This document shows, piece after piece, positions 1-8,490 of a DNA stretch of 64,000 nt; within the stretch, counting starts at the first letter, position 1; every line of letters starts with the position of its first letter. The DNA is taken from NCBI RefSeq assembly GCF_000012985.1, contig NC_007645.1:3750501-3814500 (forward strand). The letters are read 5' to 3'. The notes under the pieces were generated by a model. It was given only the letters and a program-made list of their open reading frames with translations. It was not told where the DNA came from and did no database searches. Source of the DNA: Hahella chejuensis KCTC 2396. Lineage in GTDB: Bacteria; Pseudomonadota; Gammaproteobacteria; Pseudomonadales; Oleiphilaceae. A program made the position numbers and the translations under genes.

Positions 1-26
1 TGCGCACCGCAAGCGGCAACGGCCGT

Positions 27-713
27 TTAGTGGAACTCATTGCGCACATCCAGCCGATAACCCATGCCCCTTACGGTCTGAATCAATTTAATGTCATGGC
101 CGTCGTCCACTTTCATACGCAGGCGACGCACCGCCACATCAATGACATTGGTGTCGCTGTCAAAATTCATATCCCACACCTGAGAGGCGATCAGAGACCG
201 CGGCAACACTTCCCCCTGCCGCCGCACGAACAACTCCAGCAAGGTGAACTCTTTCGTGGTGAGCTGTATCTCCGACCCTCCCCGACGCGCGCTGCGGCGG
301 GAGATATCCAATGTCAGATCGCCTACGCTCAGCTGGTTCCCACTCAACGGAACCAGACCCCGCCGCAGGATATTGCGCACGCGCGCCAGCAGTTCGGAGA
401 AGGCGAACGGCTTCACCAGATAATCATCGGCGCCTGACTCCAGTCCCTGCACCCGGTCCGACACGCTGTCGCGGGCGGTCAGAAACAGCACCGGGGTAGC
501 GTTGCCCGCTTCCCGCAATGACCCCAGCAGACGCCAGCCGTCCAGGTCCGGCAGCATGATGTCCATGACAATCAGGTCGAAATGCTCGGTCATGGCCAGA
601 TGTCGGCCATCCAGGCCATTGGCGGCGGTATCCACGACAAAGCCCGCTTCCGTCAGGCCTTTCCGCAGGTATTCCCTGGTTTTCGCTTCGTCTTCCACGA
701 CCAGCAGTTTCAT
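27..713 (-). CDS. OmpR/PhoB-family response regulator, heavy-metal (CusR/CopR) type
   Basis: A 228-residue two-domain response regulator. The N-terminal receiver domain (about 1-115) has the acidic pair near residues 8-9, phospho-acceptor Asp51 in the [11 protein letters not shown] motif, and Lys in LVKPF. The C-terminal winged-helix DNA-binding domain (about 130-225) ends in the typical TVRGMGYRL. The overall pattern resembles heavy-metal regulators such as CusR and CopR. The open frame extends upstream to 794, but I chose the ATG at 711-713 because MKLLVVEDE is the normal start of this family. The stop is at 27-29, so the usual partner sensor kinase would lie just left of the window. The metal specificity is inferred, not seen. 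Confidence 0.9.
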   Translation of the reverse strand: MKLLVVEDEAKTREYLRKGLTEAGFVVDTAANGLDGRHLAMTEHFDLIVMDIMLPDLDGWRLLGSLREAGNATPVLFLTARDSVSDRVQGLESGADDYLVKPFAFSELLARVRNILRRGLVPLSGNQLSVGDLTLDISRRSARRGGSEIQLTTKEFTLLELFVRRQGEVLPRSLIASQVWDMNFDSDTNVIDVAVRRLRMKVDDGHDIKLIQTVRGMGYRLDVRNEFH

Positions 714-821
714 GTTGGGCCTCCGGGCTGCCTGGGGTTGTCGCATAGGGGGTGTTTGAAGAATCGAGCCGCGCGTGCGGGCGCGGCGGCGCAAAGATAA
801 CCCGTGACGCCGTGCGTAAAG

Positions 822-859
822 ATGACGCGCGCATTACGACCCTGTAATCCATGCGTCAT
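822..859. promoter_or_regulatory. Nested symmetric dyad, probable operator between divergent genes
   Basis: Within the 336-bp gene-free stretch 714-1049, the arms ATGACGC (822-828) and GCGTCAT (853-859) enclose ATTAC (833-837) and GTAAT (844-848). There is an exact 4-nt gap on each side and a 6-nt centre. The inner part reads TTAC-N6-GTAA, which resembles boxes I recall for copper/zinc response regulators of the CopR/CzcR type. The site lies 109 bp from the regulator start and about 190 bp from the small exported protein, so autoregulation and control of both genes are plausible. Nothing else recognisable was found in 714-1049. Confidence 0.5.
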
Positions 860-1049
860 GCCGCGGTCAGCGCCGACGCGACATAGTGTCGCCATCCTTT
901 TCGAATTACCGGCGCAGCCGGCCTGTTGCGAGGGAGTTGCCAGCAGCGGAAACCAAAAGGATTCGGATTAAGCCGGGCCAAACCCGTAGCGAAAAATACT
1001 GTCCGTAAAGGTTTAACGAGATACACCCTGTAACTGGAGAATTGAAACG

Positions 1050-1277
1050 ATGAAAACCAAAGCAATGATTTTAGCGACGCTGATGGCGACCAGCTACGCC
1101 ATGACTACCAACGCCAGCGAACAAGGCGGCGGCTATCTGTGGGAGAAGAAAGCGGAGCAGAAAGAGCAGTCCGCCGCCAAATCCGGCGACTCCACTGCGA
1201 GCCAGATGGGCCACACTGCGGTGCAGCACAAACGCTGGTTATTTGACGACGCGCCCAGCAGCGACACGCAGTCTTAA
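1050..1277 (+). CDS. Small exported protein of unknown function
   Basis: A 75-residue protein with an N-terminal signal peptide (about 1-23: basic start, hydrophobic stretch with Met/Ala/Thr, then an Asn-Ala-Ser processing region). The mature part is short, polar and Gln/Lys/Ser-rich, and ends in a Trp-Leu-Phe-Asp-Asp segment. No domain is recognised. GGAG lies about 10 nt before the ATG. It is divergent from the heavy-metal-type regulator, and similar small periplasmic proteins often sit beside copper regulators. That suggests a metal-stress role, but this is inference from position only. A strong terminator follows. Confidence 0.65.
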   Translation: MKTKAMILATLMATSYAMTTNASEQGGGYLWEKKAEQKEQSAAKSGDSTASQMGHTAVQHKRWLFDDAPSSDTQS

Positions 1278-1353
1278 TACCCTTTCCAAAACCCTTAGCA
1301 TTAAGAGCGATCAGACATCACATAACGGTTCCACCTGAGATGTCCACTCAGTC

Positions 1354-1378
1354 GGGGGCTTCCCAGCCCCCTTTTTTT
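1354..1378 (+). terminator. Rho-independent terminator
   Basis: A perfect 7-bp stem GGGGGCT/AGCCCCC with loop TCCC is followed by seven T. It ends the transcript of the small exported protein and stands just outside the convergent operon whose last gene stops at 1402. Confidence 0.85.
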
Positions 1379-1401
1379 GATCGGCTTTTGATCGGCGGCG
1401 A

Positions 1402-3042
1402 CTAGCCGTTGGAAGGCGCCGCAATCAGCGCCAGTTTCTCCGTCAAATCCTGCAACGCCTCCGCCGCCACCACAAACGGCACATGCAGCCCTGACATCAT
1501 CAACCTGAATTCCGCCAGCGAGAAGTCGTCTCCCTCTTCCAGTTGCTCTTTGATCAGCTGCAACATAGGCAGCAGTGAGATTTGCAGACTGGTCAGATTA
1601 AGCCCGCCCACTCCTTCCCGAGTCGCTTTCTTTTGCTCCCGAATGATCTCTCGCCAGGGGTTATTACAGGCAAGATCCTTGATCGCCTCCAGCACGTCCT
1701 GTTCTGGCCCGGAAGTAGTATCAGCCACTGTCCAGGGTGCGCTATCCGCAGTGGAAAAGTTATAATTACTGGTAAATATATTCATTTTTTTCAATATATT
1801 GGATGATATATTTAAAGTCAGCTCTAGTATTTGCGGCGACAGTGCTGAGCCTCCCGGACGCGCCACAATACGGCCTCCTACCTCTTCTTCCAGCCTCCAG
1901 GCCAGCCAGGGTCCCTGTGCGACCTGTCTGGCCGCCACTTCCCGCAAGATGGGATTAGCCGCAAACATCTGCGGCTGGTCCAATAACACATTCCAGCTGG
2001 CGCTCAGCATGGGCGGGAACTTCACGCCAGACAAAGACATGAAAGGCGTTTCTCCCTTCAGCGCCGCCAGGGCGACGCCCAACGCCAGAATATCCGGATT
2101 GTCCACGCCAAGCATCCCGGCGGTGTTATGGATCACCGTTTTCAGCAAGTCCTGATTGGGGCGTGGGCTCAAAAGCAGCAAATGCGCGGCGAACAGACCA
2201 AACAGCGGATTAAAGAATTTGTCCTGCAACAGAGCGTTCATTTCCTCCCGGGTAATGGCCTGGCGTCCCTGCAGTAAGGCGTAGCGGGCGATCTCCGTGA
2301 GCCGCAAGTATCGTCGCAGCTCATAGTGGGACAAGCCCATCCCCGAAGGAGTCATCAGCATGGCGCGTTCGCTGAAATCCTGATATTCCAAAGCGCCATC
2401 ATCCTGGAGATGAAAATAAGCCTGAGTGCGCCACCCCGTCACAACATAAAACGGCGTTAACACCGTTTCTTCCTTCTCATTCTGATAGCCCAACAAGTAG
2501 TATCCGGCTTTCAACTTCAGATTGACCGCGATCAGCCCCAGCTCCGGCAGGCGGATTTCTTTGCGGCGAAAATCAGGGAGCTGGTTACCCATGGCGTCCC
2601 GTAGTTGCAGTCGCTCCATAGCTGAGCGCAAACGGTCCGCGCTCCGCCCCTCGTCGCCATCGGGAGCCGCATCCAGACGCAGGCTCAGCAGCAGGCCGCC
2701 CTCCAATCCCAGCCCTACATCCTCGGGTTCGCTCTCCACCAGATCGAACAGCGCCGTCTGTTGTCGCTTGCTCCAGTCGCCGCTCTCCTGCAACGGCGCC
2801 GGATTGGCGAATTCAACGGCGTTCAGCGGCACCGTCAGCGTATTCGTTTGCGGCTCCACCATAAACAACGACTCCGTACTGCCACCGCCAGCCAGCGCGC
2901 GCGCTTTATACAATCCCGGGGGCAAATCCACCTTTAATGCGCCAAAGCCGCTGGCGACCACCTGAAAGGCGCTGTCCACCACTTCTATCTCGCCCTGACC
3001 ATCGGCGATATTGACGGTAACGGATGCTTTAGAGTTCGACAT
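1402..3042 (-). CDS. Unknown protein, third gene of caspase/hydrolase operon
   Basis: A 546-residue protein with no recognised catalytic motif. Residues 5-75 are beta-rich and look like an Ig/PEGA-type fold (VDSAF..., a DLPPGLYKAR turn, then strands). The middle (about 150-215) has another beta-rich stretch. The rest is mostly helical and Leu-rich, with a phrase about PDILALG. There is no signal peptide or membrane segment. I chose the ATG at 3040-3042 because GGAGGTGA precedes it closely; the frame itself opens at 3060. The start overlaps the end of the caspase gene by 14 nt, which implies coupled translation. It could be a scaffold, sensor or substrate for the protease. Confidence 0.75.
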   Translation of the reverse strand: MSNSKASVTVNIADGQGEIEVVDSAFQVVASGFGALKVDLPPGLYKARALAGGGSTESLFMVEPQTNTLTVPLNAVEFANPAPLQESGDWSKRQQTALFDLVESEPEDVGLGLEGGLLLSLRLDAAPDGDEGRSADRLRSAMERLQLRDAMGNQLPDFRRKEIRLPELGLIAVNLKLKAGYYLLGYQNEKEETVLTPFYVVTGWRTQAYFHLQDDGALEYQDFSERAMLMTPSGMGLSHYELRRYLRLTEIARYALLQGRQAITREEMNALLQDKFFNPLFGLFAAHLLLLSPRPNQDLLKTVIHNTAGMLGVDNPDILALGVALAALKGETPFMSLSGVKFPPMLSASWNVLLDQPQMFAANPILREVAARQVAQGPWLAWRLEEEVGGRIVARPGGSALSPQILELTLNISSNILKKMNIFTSNYNFSTADSAPWTVADTTSGPEQDVLEAIKDLACNNPWREIIREQKKATREGVGGLNLTSLQISLLPMLQLIKEQLEEGDDFSLAEFRLMMSGLHVPFVVAAEALQDLTEKLALIAAPSNG

Positions 3043-4165
3043 CGTCACCTCCGGTCTCAAATTTCTGTTGAATCGATGCGCCGCCGGTCGCCATCAGCAG
3101 TGAGACCGGCAGCGGCAACTCAAATTCTCCGTCGACGACAGGGATCGCCACTTCCTCCCCGCCACTGTCTCCATTCTGAAGACTTCGTCTAACTTTCACC
3201 TGGCTTCCATCGAGGGTGAGTTCAGCGATAACGTCAAACTGGCCGTTGACGATCCTGACTTTCTCACCGTCGCCCCAGTGCTTCACTTTAAAGCGTTGCG
3301 ACTTCAATTTAGCGGCCTTGCGCTGAAAATAGATTTCGCCAATGGACGGAACCACTACCTCCGGCGGGTCCGCCGGCCGTCCTTCGCAGAGAATGCGCCA
3401 TTGGCTTTCCAGATAGTTTTTCACCGCCTGGGAAGGCACCGCCGTCTTCCCCCACTCCGCATGCTCCAGCGCATCCAGGAACGCGTGGGTCAGCAGGCCG
3501 TGCACTTCGCCATTACGGGCGACGATGGCGCGCTCCTGCGCCTTGCCTCCTCGCGGCGCCCCATACAGTTCAAACAGCTTTGGCGAGACGCTGGCGCCGA
3601 TATTGGTGGGTTGCGGCAGGGGCGGCGGCATAGGTCGTTGCGTCAGCTTGGCGTCGCGGCAGCAGTCCATGATCAGCACGATCTCAGAAAACAGGCCCTG
3701 ATCCTTGGTCCATTGCGCAAAATAGGTGCCGTAAATATTCCAGTTTTCTATCGGGCTACTATTGCCGACAAATAAAGCGGCGTGGGCCTCACGGCGATAC
3801 TTTTGGCAAAAACCGTGACCGGAGAAATACAGATAGAGTCGGCTGTCGCGATAGATGTATCCACTGCGGTCCGGTTTGCTGACCAGTTTCAGGAACTTCT
3901 TGAAGAAGTCCTGAAACAGCGGCGGCAGCGTGTGGTCATCATCGTCCCCGGCGACGGCGCCTGCTGATAGGTCCGCTGGAGTCATCCCGGTCTCGTCGGA
4001 GACGATTTCAATGACATGCGTTGCGGGCACATCGCCGCCAGTGGGCGACGTCAGCCAGTCGCGCATCAGTTTGACGTCCCGAACCGGCCCCTGCAGATCA
4101 GGCAGGCGCTCAGGGTCGCCGTATCGGCTGATGCCCACCAGAATAGCGTAATCGTCACTGGCCAT
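3029..4165 (-). CDS. Caspase-family (peptidase C14-like) protein
   Basis: A 378-residue protein. It starts with the caspase-like first strand (YAILVGISRY), has the histidine motif YFSGHGF (His117), and the cysteine motif LIMDCCRD (Cys168/169, with Cys169 aligning best to the nucleophile). This is the full catalytic dyad of clan CD proteases. The C-terminal 130 residues are beta-rich and unknown. No signal peptide is present, so it is cytoplasmic. It sits 5 nt after the hydrolase gene and overlaps the next gene, so all three are probably one transcript. Bacterial caspases often act in regulated cell death, conflict or signalling systems. The substrate here is unknown. Confidence 0.85.
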   Translation of the reverse strand: MASDDYAILVGISRYGDPERLPDLQGPVRDVKLMRDWLTSPTGGDVPATHVIEIVSDETGMTPADLSAGAVAGDDDDHTLPPLFQDFFKKFLKLVSKPDRSGYIYRDSRLYLYFSGHGFCQKYRREAHAALFVGNSSPIENWNIYGTYFAQWTKDQGLFSEIVLIMDCCRDAKLTQRPMPPPLPQPTNIGASVSPKLFELYGAPRGGKAQERAIVARNGEVHGLLTHAFLDALEHAEWGKTAVPSQAVKNYLESQWRILCEGRPADPPEVVVPSIGEIYFQRKAAKLKSQRFKVKHWGDGEKVRIVNGQFDVIAELTLDGSQVKVRRSLQNGDSGGEEVAIPVVDGEFELPLPVSLLMATGGASIQQKFETGGDDVEL

Positions 4166-4170
4166 ATCGT

Positions 4171-5712
4171 TTAAAACCCGTGTTGAAGGATATGCGCCAC
4201 GCTCGCCATGGTGCTGTCGTCGGCGTCATCGAAATCCCCATGTTTACGGCCGTCGCTATTGCGGCCATCTCCTGCTGCGCTGGGCGACCATATGAGGCTG
4301 TTGGGGTATTTGCCATAGAACTCGCGACAGGCCTGGATGTTGGGAAACATATCGGCGTTATAGACGTCGCTCTCACTCAGATAACGCTGCATGCCGACCA
4401 GCGGTTCGTCCGGTTCGTTTTCCAGCATGCCGGAGACGAAGTACAGCAGTGAGCTGCGGTACAGAATGGGAACCAGAATATCTCCTGCCTCGCGCTCATC
4501 GCACATGGCGAACTGGCGGAAGTGACTGATCCTGCCGCCGTGTTCAGCGATTGTGGCCGCCATCAAGGCATGAGTGACGGCCGGCGCCTCAAAGACGACG
4601 TCAAATTGCTGATTGGGCAGCAGACGGGCGGCGCTTTTCAGCAGATGACAGATATAAATCGCGCCGGTGCTGTGCCCAACCAGAGTAATTCTGGGCGGCG
4701 ACTGCACGCCTTCCAGCTCCTCCTTCAGCGCCAGCAAAAAGGCATGGCCGCCGTATTCATTGCCTTCGGTGAAGGCGTCGGCGGTGTCTTTCTTCATCCT
4801 GTCCCACCAGACCGAGCGCCCGATTTTGTCGATATACAGTTCCCGCAAGGCCTCCTCCACCAGAGTGACGTAAGCGCCATGGGCCCGTCCCGCGCGGTAG
4901 CGACGAATAACACGCAGGACGATGGTGGCGACCACCTTGGCGACTTTCCACCAGGCGATGGCGCCGAATCCTCGCGTGGCGTCCGTGGGGTGAGGTTCGA
5001 ACAGGCGGTCCGCCGCTTCCTTGCTGATTTGGGAATTGGCCGCGGCTTTTGTACCCTCGCCTTTAGTCGCCGGCTGCAGACTGTTTCGGGGATGAAGGCC
5101 GTTATACACCTCCGTCACCGCTTCTTGAAAGACAGGGTCCCCTTCAATGCTGTCGGCGATCTCCGCGCGCAGTTCATCTTCATCCAGCGCCACACTGCGG
5201 GTATTAATCGCGATAACGGCGTCGGACAGGTCGGCGGATTGATGCAGCGCGTCAGGAAGCGTTTCTCTGCGCCCGGCGAACCAGTCGTCAAACTCCTGCT
5301 GCAAGCTGACTTCGTTGAGCCCCACCCCGCCTGCGCCTTTTACGCCAACGCCCGAGGGGAGTTTCTTCAACACCCACTCCGACGCTTTCTTCACAAATTC
5401 CTTGAAGATTTTTTCGTTGGCGATTTCCTTCAGGTTGTTCATGGGCGCTTCAAAAAAGCCCGACTCCCATACGAAGAAGATGGGATACGCCCCGGCTTTA
5501 GCGGCGTACAGGGGATACAGACGTTGCTCCGCCGTCTCCCTGGCGCTATTTTCGCTGACCAGACCGCCGTGAAAATGAACAACGATTCCCGCCGCCGGAT
5601 TCTTTTGCAGCGCCTGCCGCAAGATGTTGCGCACGTCCGCCGCCGAGGTATTGGAGGCCGGTTGTAATCGCCCGTCCGCCAAGTGAATGATGTGATTTTT
5701 GGAAATGAACAT
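4171..5712 (-). CDS. Alpha/beta-hydrolase-like protein heading the caspase operon
   Basis: A 513-residue protein. Residues 40-80 contain a strand-turn phrase VVHFHGGL typical of an oxyanion-hole region in alpha/beta hydrolases. Later comes the nucleophile elbow VGHSTG with Ser348. A hydrophobic stretch about residues 245-265 (KVVATIVLRVIRR) may be an amphipathic or membrane-associated helix. I used the ATG at 5710-5712 because AAGGAGGTGCGC precedes it; the frame opens at 5784. It is the first gene of a three-gene operon with the caspase-like protein. The activity is probably esterase or lipase, but the substrate is unknown. A protease-activated lipase pairing is one possibility and is speculative. 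Confidence 0.75.
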   Translation of the reverse strand: MFISKNHIIHLADGRLQPASNTSAADVRNILRQALQKNPAAGIVVHFHGGLVSENSARETAEQRLYPLYAAKAGAYPIFFVWESGFFEAPMNNLKEIANEKIFKEFVKKASEWVLKKLPSGVGVKGAGGVGLNEVSLQQEFDDWFAGRRETLPDALHQSADLSDAVIAINTRSVALDEDELRAEIADSIEGDPVFQEAVTEVYNGLHPRNSLQPATKGEGTKAAANSQISKEAADRLFEPHPTDATRGFGAIAWWKVAKVVATIVLRVIRRYRAGRAHGAYVTLVEEALRELYIDKIGRSVWWDRMKKDTADAFTEGNEYGGHAFLLALKEELEGVQSPPRITLVGHSTGAIYICHLLKSAARLLPNQQFDVVFEAPAVTHALMAATIAEHGGRISHFRQFAMCDEREAGDILVPILYRSSLLYFVSGMLENEPDEPLVGMQRYLSESDVYNADMFPNIQACREFYGKYPNSLIWSPSAAGDGRNSDGRKHGDFDDADDSTMASVAHILQHGF

Positions 5713-6010
5713 GCGCACCTCCTTCAAGCTGACCCTGCCATGACATGTTCTCTGAAGCCGCCACCCGTAACAGCGAAGGTTCATCCCGCATCGGCGGCTG
5801 ACATTCCCTTCGCGTCCATCGCTACAGCCCGCAAATACGTCCGGCGCGCCCAGGAAAGGCGTTAAGTTTCATTATAGTTGAAGAAGTCATACTACGAAGG
5901 GGGATTGCGCTCTTTCAGGCAGCGACTTTACGCCAGGGCCCGGCGACGCTTATGCGCGGCCAGGCCCTCTTGTTCGAATCGTTTTCGGAAGGTTTGGATA
6001 AGGGCGAAAA

Positions 6011-6159
6011 TTATTAATATGGCAATGATATTGGCATGTTAATAATCAGGCGCATGGATGCGCCTGCGCGGCGGCTAGCCGCGGGAGACGTGGCCTGACA
6101 TGTGCAGGCCACGTCGTTGCAGACAAATAGAAGGAAGCTATTTGTCTGCCTGATTAATA
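6011..6159. repeat. Multi-hairpin repeat element, full copy 1
   Basis: A 149-bp element in the 441-bp stretch 5713-6153. It holds an A+T-rich left end, then stems CAGGCGC/GCGCCTG (6047-6066), GCGGCTAGCCGC (6071-6082), an 11-bp stem at 6087-6115 with loop ACATGTG, and GCAGACAAATAG/CTATTTGTCTGC (6119-6149). The ends form an imperfect inverted repeat (TTAATAATCAGGC at 6039-6051 against GCCTGATTAATAC at 6148-6160). The stop codon of the metallo-hydrolase gene lies inside its right end. A second full copy is at 53240-53388. No other feature was seen in 5713-6010. Confidence 0.9.
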
Positions 6160-7194
6160 CTTCACCTGCGCGCTGTAATTCACCGGAATCCACTCAAAAG
6201 CGCCGCCGTCACGCTGTACATGGCCAACGCCGGGGAAAGGTATGTGCGCGGCGCCCACCAGATATGCGCCTTCCACCGCATCGTTGAAGGCGGCGAGTCG
6301 TTGCCGGGCGGCTTCCGGCGAGTTGACGTCGAAATCGATGGTGATTTCCGGTCTGGCGAACTGGATGTCCCGGATATGCAACAGATCCCCCAGGAAGCGG
6401 ATGCGCTGGCCCTGGCTTTCCACTTCGTACACCGTGTGTCCGGGCGTGTGGCCATGGGTGGCGACGGTTCTCACGCCGGGAAACAACTCGCCATCGCTGT
6501 TGAATGTTTTGACTTTATTGGCTTTCAGATAGGGGCTGACGGACTGTTCCGCCCAATCGAAGCCGCGTTTCAGCGTCTCATTCACCTTGGCCTTGTTGTC
6601 CGGGTTCAGCCAGAAATCGACATCGTGTTGATCCACATAAACCGTCGCGTTGGGAAACATCATCTTGCCGCCGCGAGTCAGACCGGAGGAGTGATCGCCG
6701 TGAATATGGGTCAGCAGTACTGCGTCGATCTGCTCAGGTTGATATCCCGCCGCCTGCAGGTTATCCGCCAGGTGACCGCCTTTGTCGCCAAAAATATCCC
6801 CTGCGCCAGTGTCCACGATGGCCACATGCTCGCCAGTGTCGATGACAAACGTGTTAATGGAAGTTTCCACCTGCGGCCCCAGATAATGGCGCGCCAACAG
6901 TCGCGTCACCTCTTCCGGCGTGGTGTTGTTCATCAGCTTGGTGAAGTCGACCATCACCGAGCCGTCGGAAACCGCGGTGATCTTGAAATCGCCCAGTTTA
7001 AAGCCGTAATGACCGGGATTGCTTTGCGCCGCGACGACATTTTTGCTGGATGCGGTATCAGCGGCGGACGCTGCATAGGCGAATGGCGCGGTCGTAGATC
7101 CTCCTGCGGCCAATAAAGCGGCGCTTAGAAGCAGGGTGCGCGCCAGGGGTGTTTTTTGAGCTGTCTGTAAAGAGCGAGAAGATGGGATGTACAT
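6154..7194 (-). CDS. Exported metallo-beta-lactamase-fold hydrolase
   Basis: A 346-residue protein with a long signal peptide (about 1-42, Ala/Leu-rich core, Ala-Tyr-Ala-Ala site). The metal motif THIHGDH gives His163, His165, Asp167 and His168, and a later ATHGHTPGHT supplies another ligand histidine. The downstream GDLLH and the C-terminal AAHIPFPGVGH fit the family. The class includes lactonases, phosphotriesterase-like enzymes and other hydrolases; the substrate cannot be read from sequence. AAGGAAAT precedes the ATG. The gene is divergent from a LysR regulator 108 bp away, which probably controls it. Its stop codon falls inside a repeat element. Confidence 0.87.
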   Translation of the reverse strand: MYIPSSRSLQTAQKTPLARTLLLSAALLAAGGSTTAPFAYAASAADTASSKNVVAAQSNPGHYGFKLGDFKITAVSDGSVMVDFTKLMNNTTPEEVTRLLARHYLGPQVETSINTFVIDTGEHVAIVDTGAGDIFGDKGGHLADNLQAAGYQPEQIDAVLLTHIHGDHSSGLTRGGKMMFPNATVYVDQHDVDFWLNPDNKAKVNETLKRGFDWAEQSVSPYLKANKVKTFNSDGELFPGVRTVATHGHTPGHTVYEVESQGQRIRFLGDLLHIRDIQFARPEITIDFDVNSPEAARQRLAAFNDAVEGAYLVGAAHIPFPGVGHVQRDGGAFEWIPVNYSAQVKY

Positions 7195-7302
7195 AGTATT
7201 TCCTTAGATATTTCTACTCTGGCTCGACGTTGTGGTCATTGCCTTTGGTTGGACGCAATGATTCAATAGACCGCATCATCATTCAAATCGATCATTCTGA
7301 TA

Positions 7303-8247
7303 ATGAATATCACTGAAAGAGATTTTAGGGGCGTCGACCTCAACTTGCTGGTCACGTTGCTGGTATTGCTGCGCGAACGTAGCGTCACTCGCGCGGCGGA
7401 AAAAATGCATTTGGGGCAACCGGCGGTGAGCGGGGCCCTATCACGGCTGCGAGAGTTATTCGACGATCCCATTCTGGTGCGCACTGCGCAAGGCATGACG
7501 CCTACAGTGAAAGCGCTGCAGTTGGAAGCGGAGTTACTGCCGGCGTTAGGTAAAATTCATTCCGCCTTGTTCGAGCCCTCAACCTTCGATCCCGCCACCA
7601 GCGAGGGCGTCTTCACCGTGGGCATGGCGGACTGGGTGGAAGTCTGGCTGGGACCGCGCCTGATCGCAAAGTTGCATGAAATGGCGCCGTCGATCCGCCT
7701 CGCCATCAAATCCGTCGATCCTTTTCAGGGTCCCGCCATGCTGGAGCAAAATGGCATGGACCTGGGCGTTTCCTGCTTTATCGACGGCGGACCTTCCTGG
7801 ATGCTGCGCAAACGCCTTTGCTCCATGGGCTTTCTTTGCGTTTACGATCCCAGTCTGGTGTCCATCACGGAGCCCCTCACGCTGGAGCAATATGTCAGTC
7901 ATCCTCATTTGATGGTGACCTACAAAGGCGCTTTCGAAAGCAATGTCGACATCGCTCTGGCCGAAAAGGGGATGCGGCGCACCGTTCAGTTTGCGCTACC
8001 GCGTTTCTCCACCCTGCCCCCGATCCTCAAGCGCATCCCCGTTCTCGCCACCGTGCCCAAGGTGGTCGCCAGTTGCATGTGCGCCGCCTCGGGACTGCGC
8101 GCCGCAGCGCCGCCGCTGCCGTTGAAGGAAACCAGCGTGGATTTGGTATGGCGCGCCACCCGGGATAAAGACCCGGCCCTGCGCTGGCTGATGGCGGTGA
8201 TAGAGGCGTGTCTGCAAGAGGCTATGGCGCTCTCAAACAACCTCTAA
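7303..8247 (+). CDS. LysR-family transcriptional regulator
   Basis: A 314-residue regulator. The N-terminal helix-turn-helix (about 10-70) reads DLNLLVTLLVLL..SVTRAAEKMHLGQPAVSGALSRLRELF, here shortened, which is diagnostic. Residues 95-305 form the effector-binding domain. It is divergent from the metallo-hydrolase gene. The 108-bp gap contains an imperfect dyad ATTCA (7281-7285) ... TGAAT (7304-7308) overlapping this gene's own start, a candidate autoregulatory operator. The effector is unknown. Confidence 0.9.
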   Translation: MNITERDFRGVDLNLLVTLLVLLRERSVTRAAEKMHLGQPAVSGALSRLRELFDDPILVRTAQGMTPTVKALQLEAELLPALGKIHSALFEPSTFDPATSEGVFTVGMADWVEVWLGPRLIAKLHEMAPSIRLAIKSVDPFQGPAMLEQNGMDLGVSCFIDGGPSWMLRKRLCSMGFLCVYDPSLVSITEPLTLEQYVSHPHLMVTYKGAFESNVDIALAEKGMRRTVQFALPRFSTLPPILKRIPVLATVPKVVASCMCAASGLRAAAPPLPLKETSVDLVWRATRDKDPALRWLMAVIEACLQEAMALSNNL

Positions 8248-8490
8248 CTAAGATCCTAAGCGTTTGTTTTTAGTGATAACTTTGCCTGTTGCCAGGGAGT
8301 TGGAAACAGGCGTAGTATGAGTTCGTCCCCCTTATCATACGTCCTGTCTCGCAACGTTAACGTCGCCTGACGGGATCGCCGCAACGTCGTCGATAGACTT
8401 CCACGCATGCGCGTTATGTAACAGGCGGGACGGCTCACGGAGCCCGTATATCGCTGCCAGAAACATGGATTGCAAAGGAAGGAACTCGAT

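Noticed and set aside
8284-8311. Terminator after the LysR gene
   Set aside because: The 7-bp stem GCCTGTT/AACAGGC has a 14-nt loop and no T tract.
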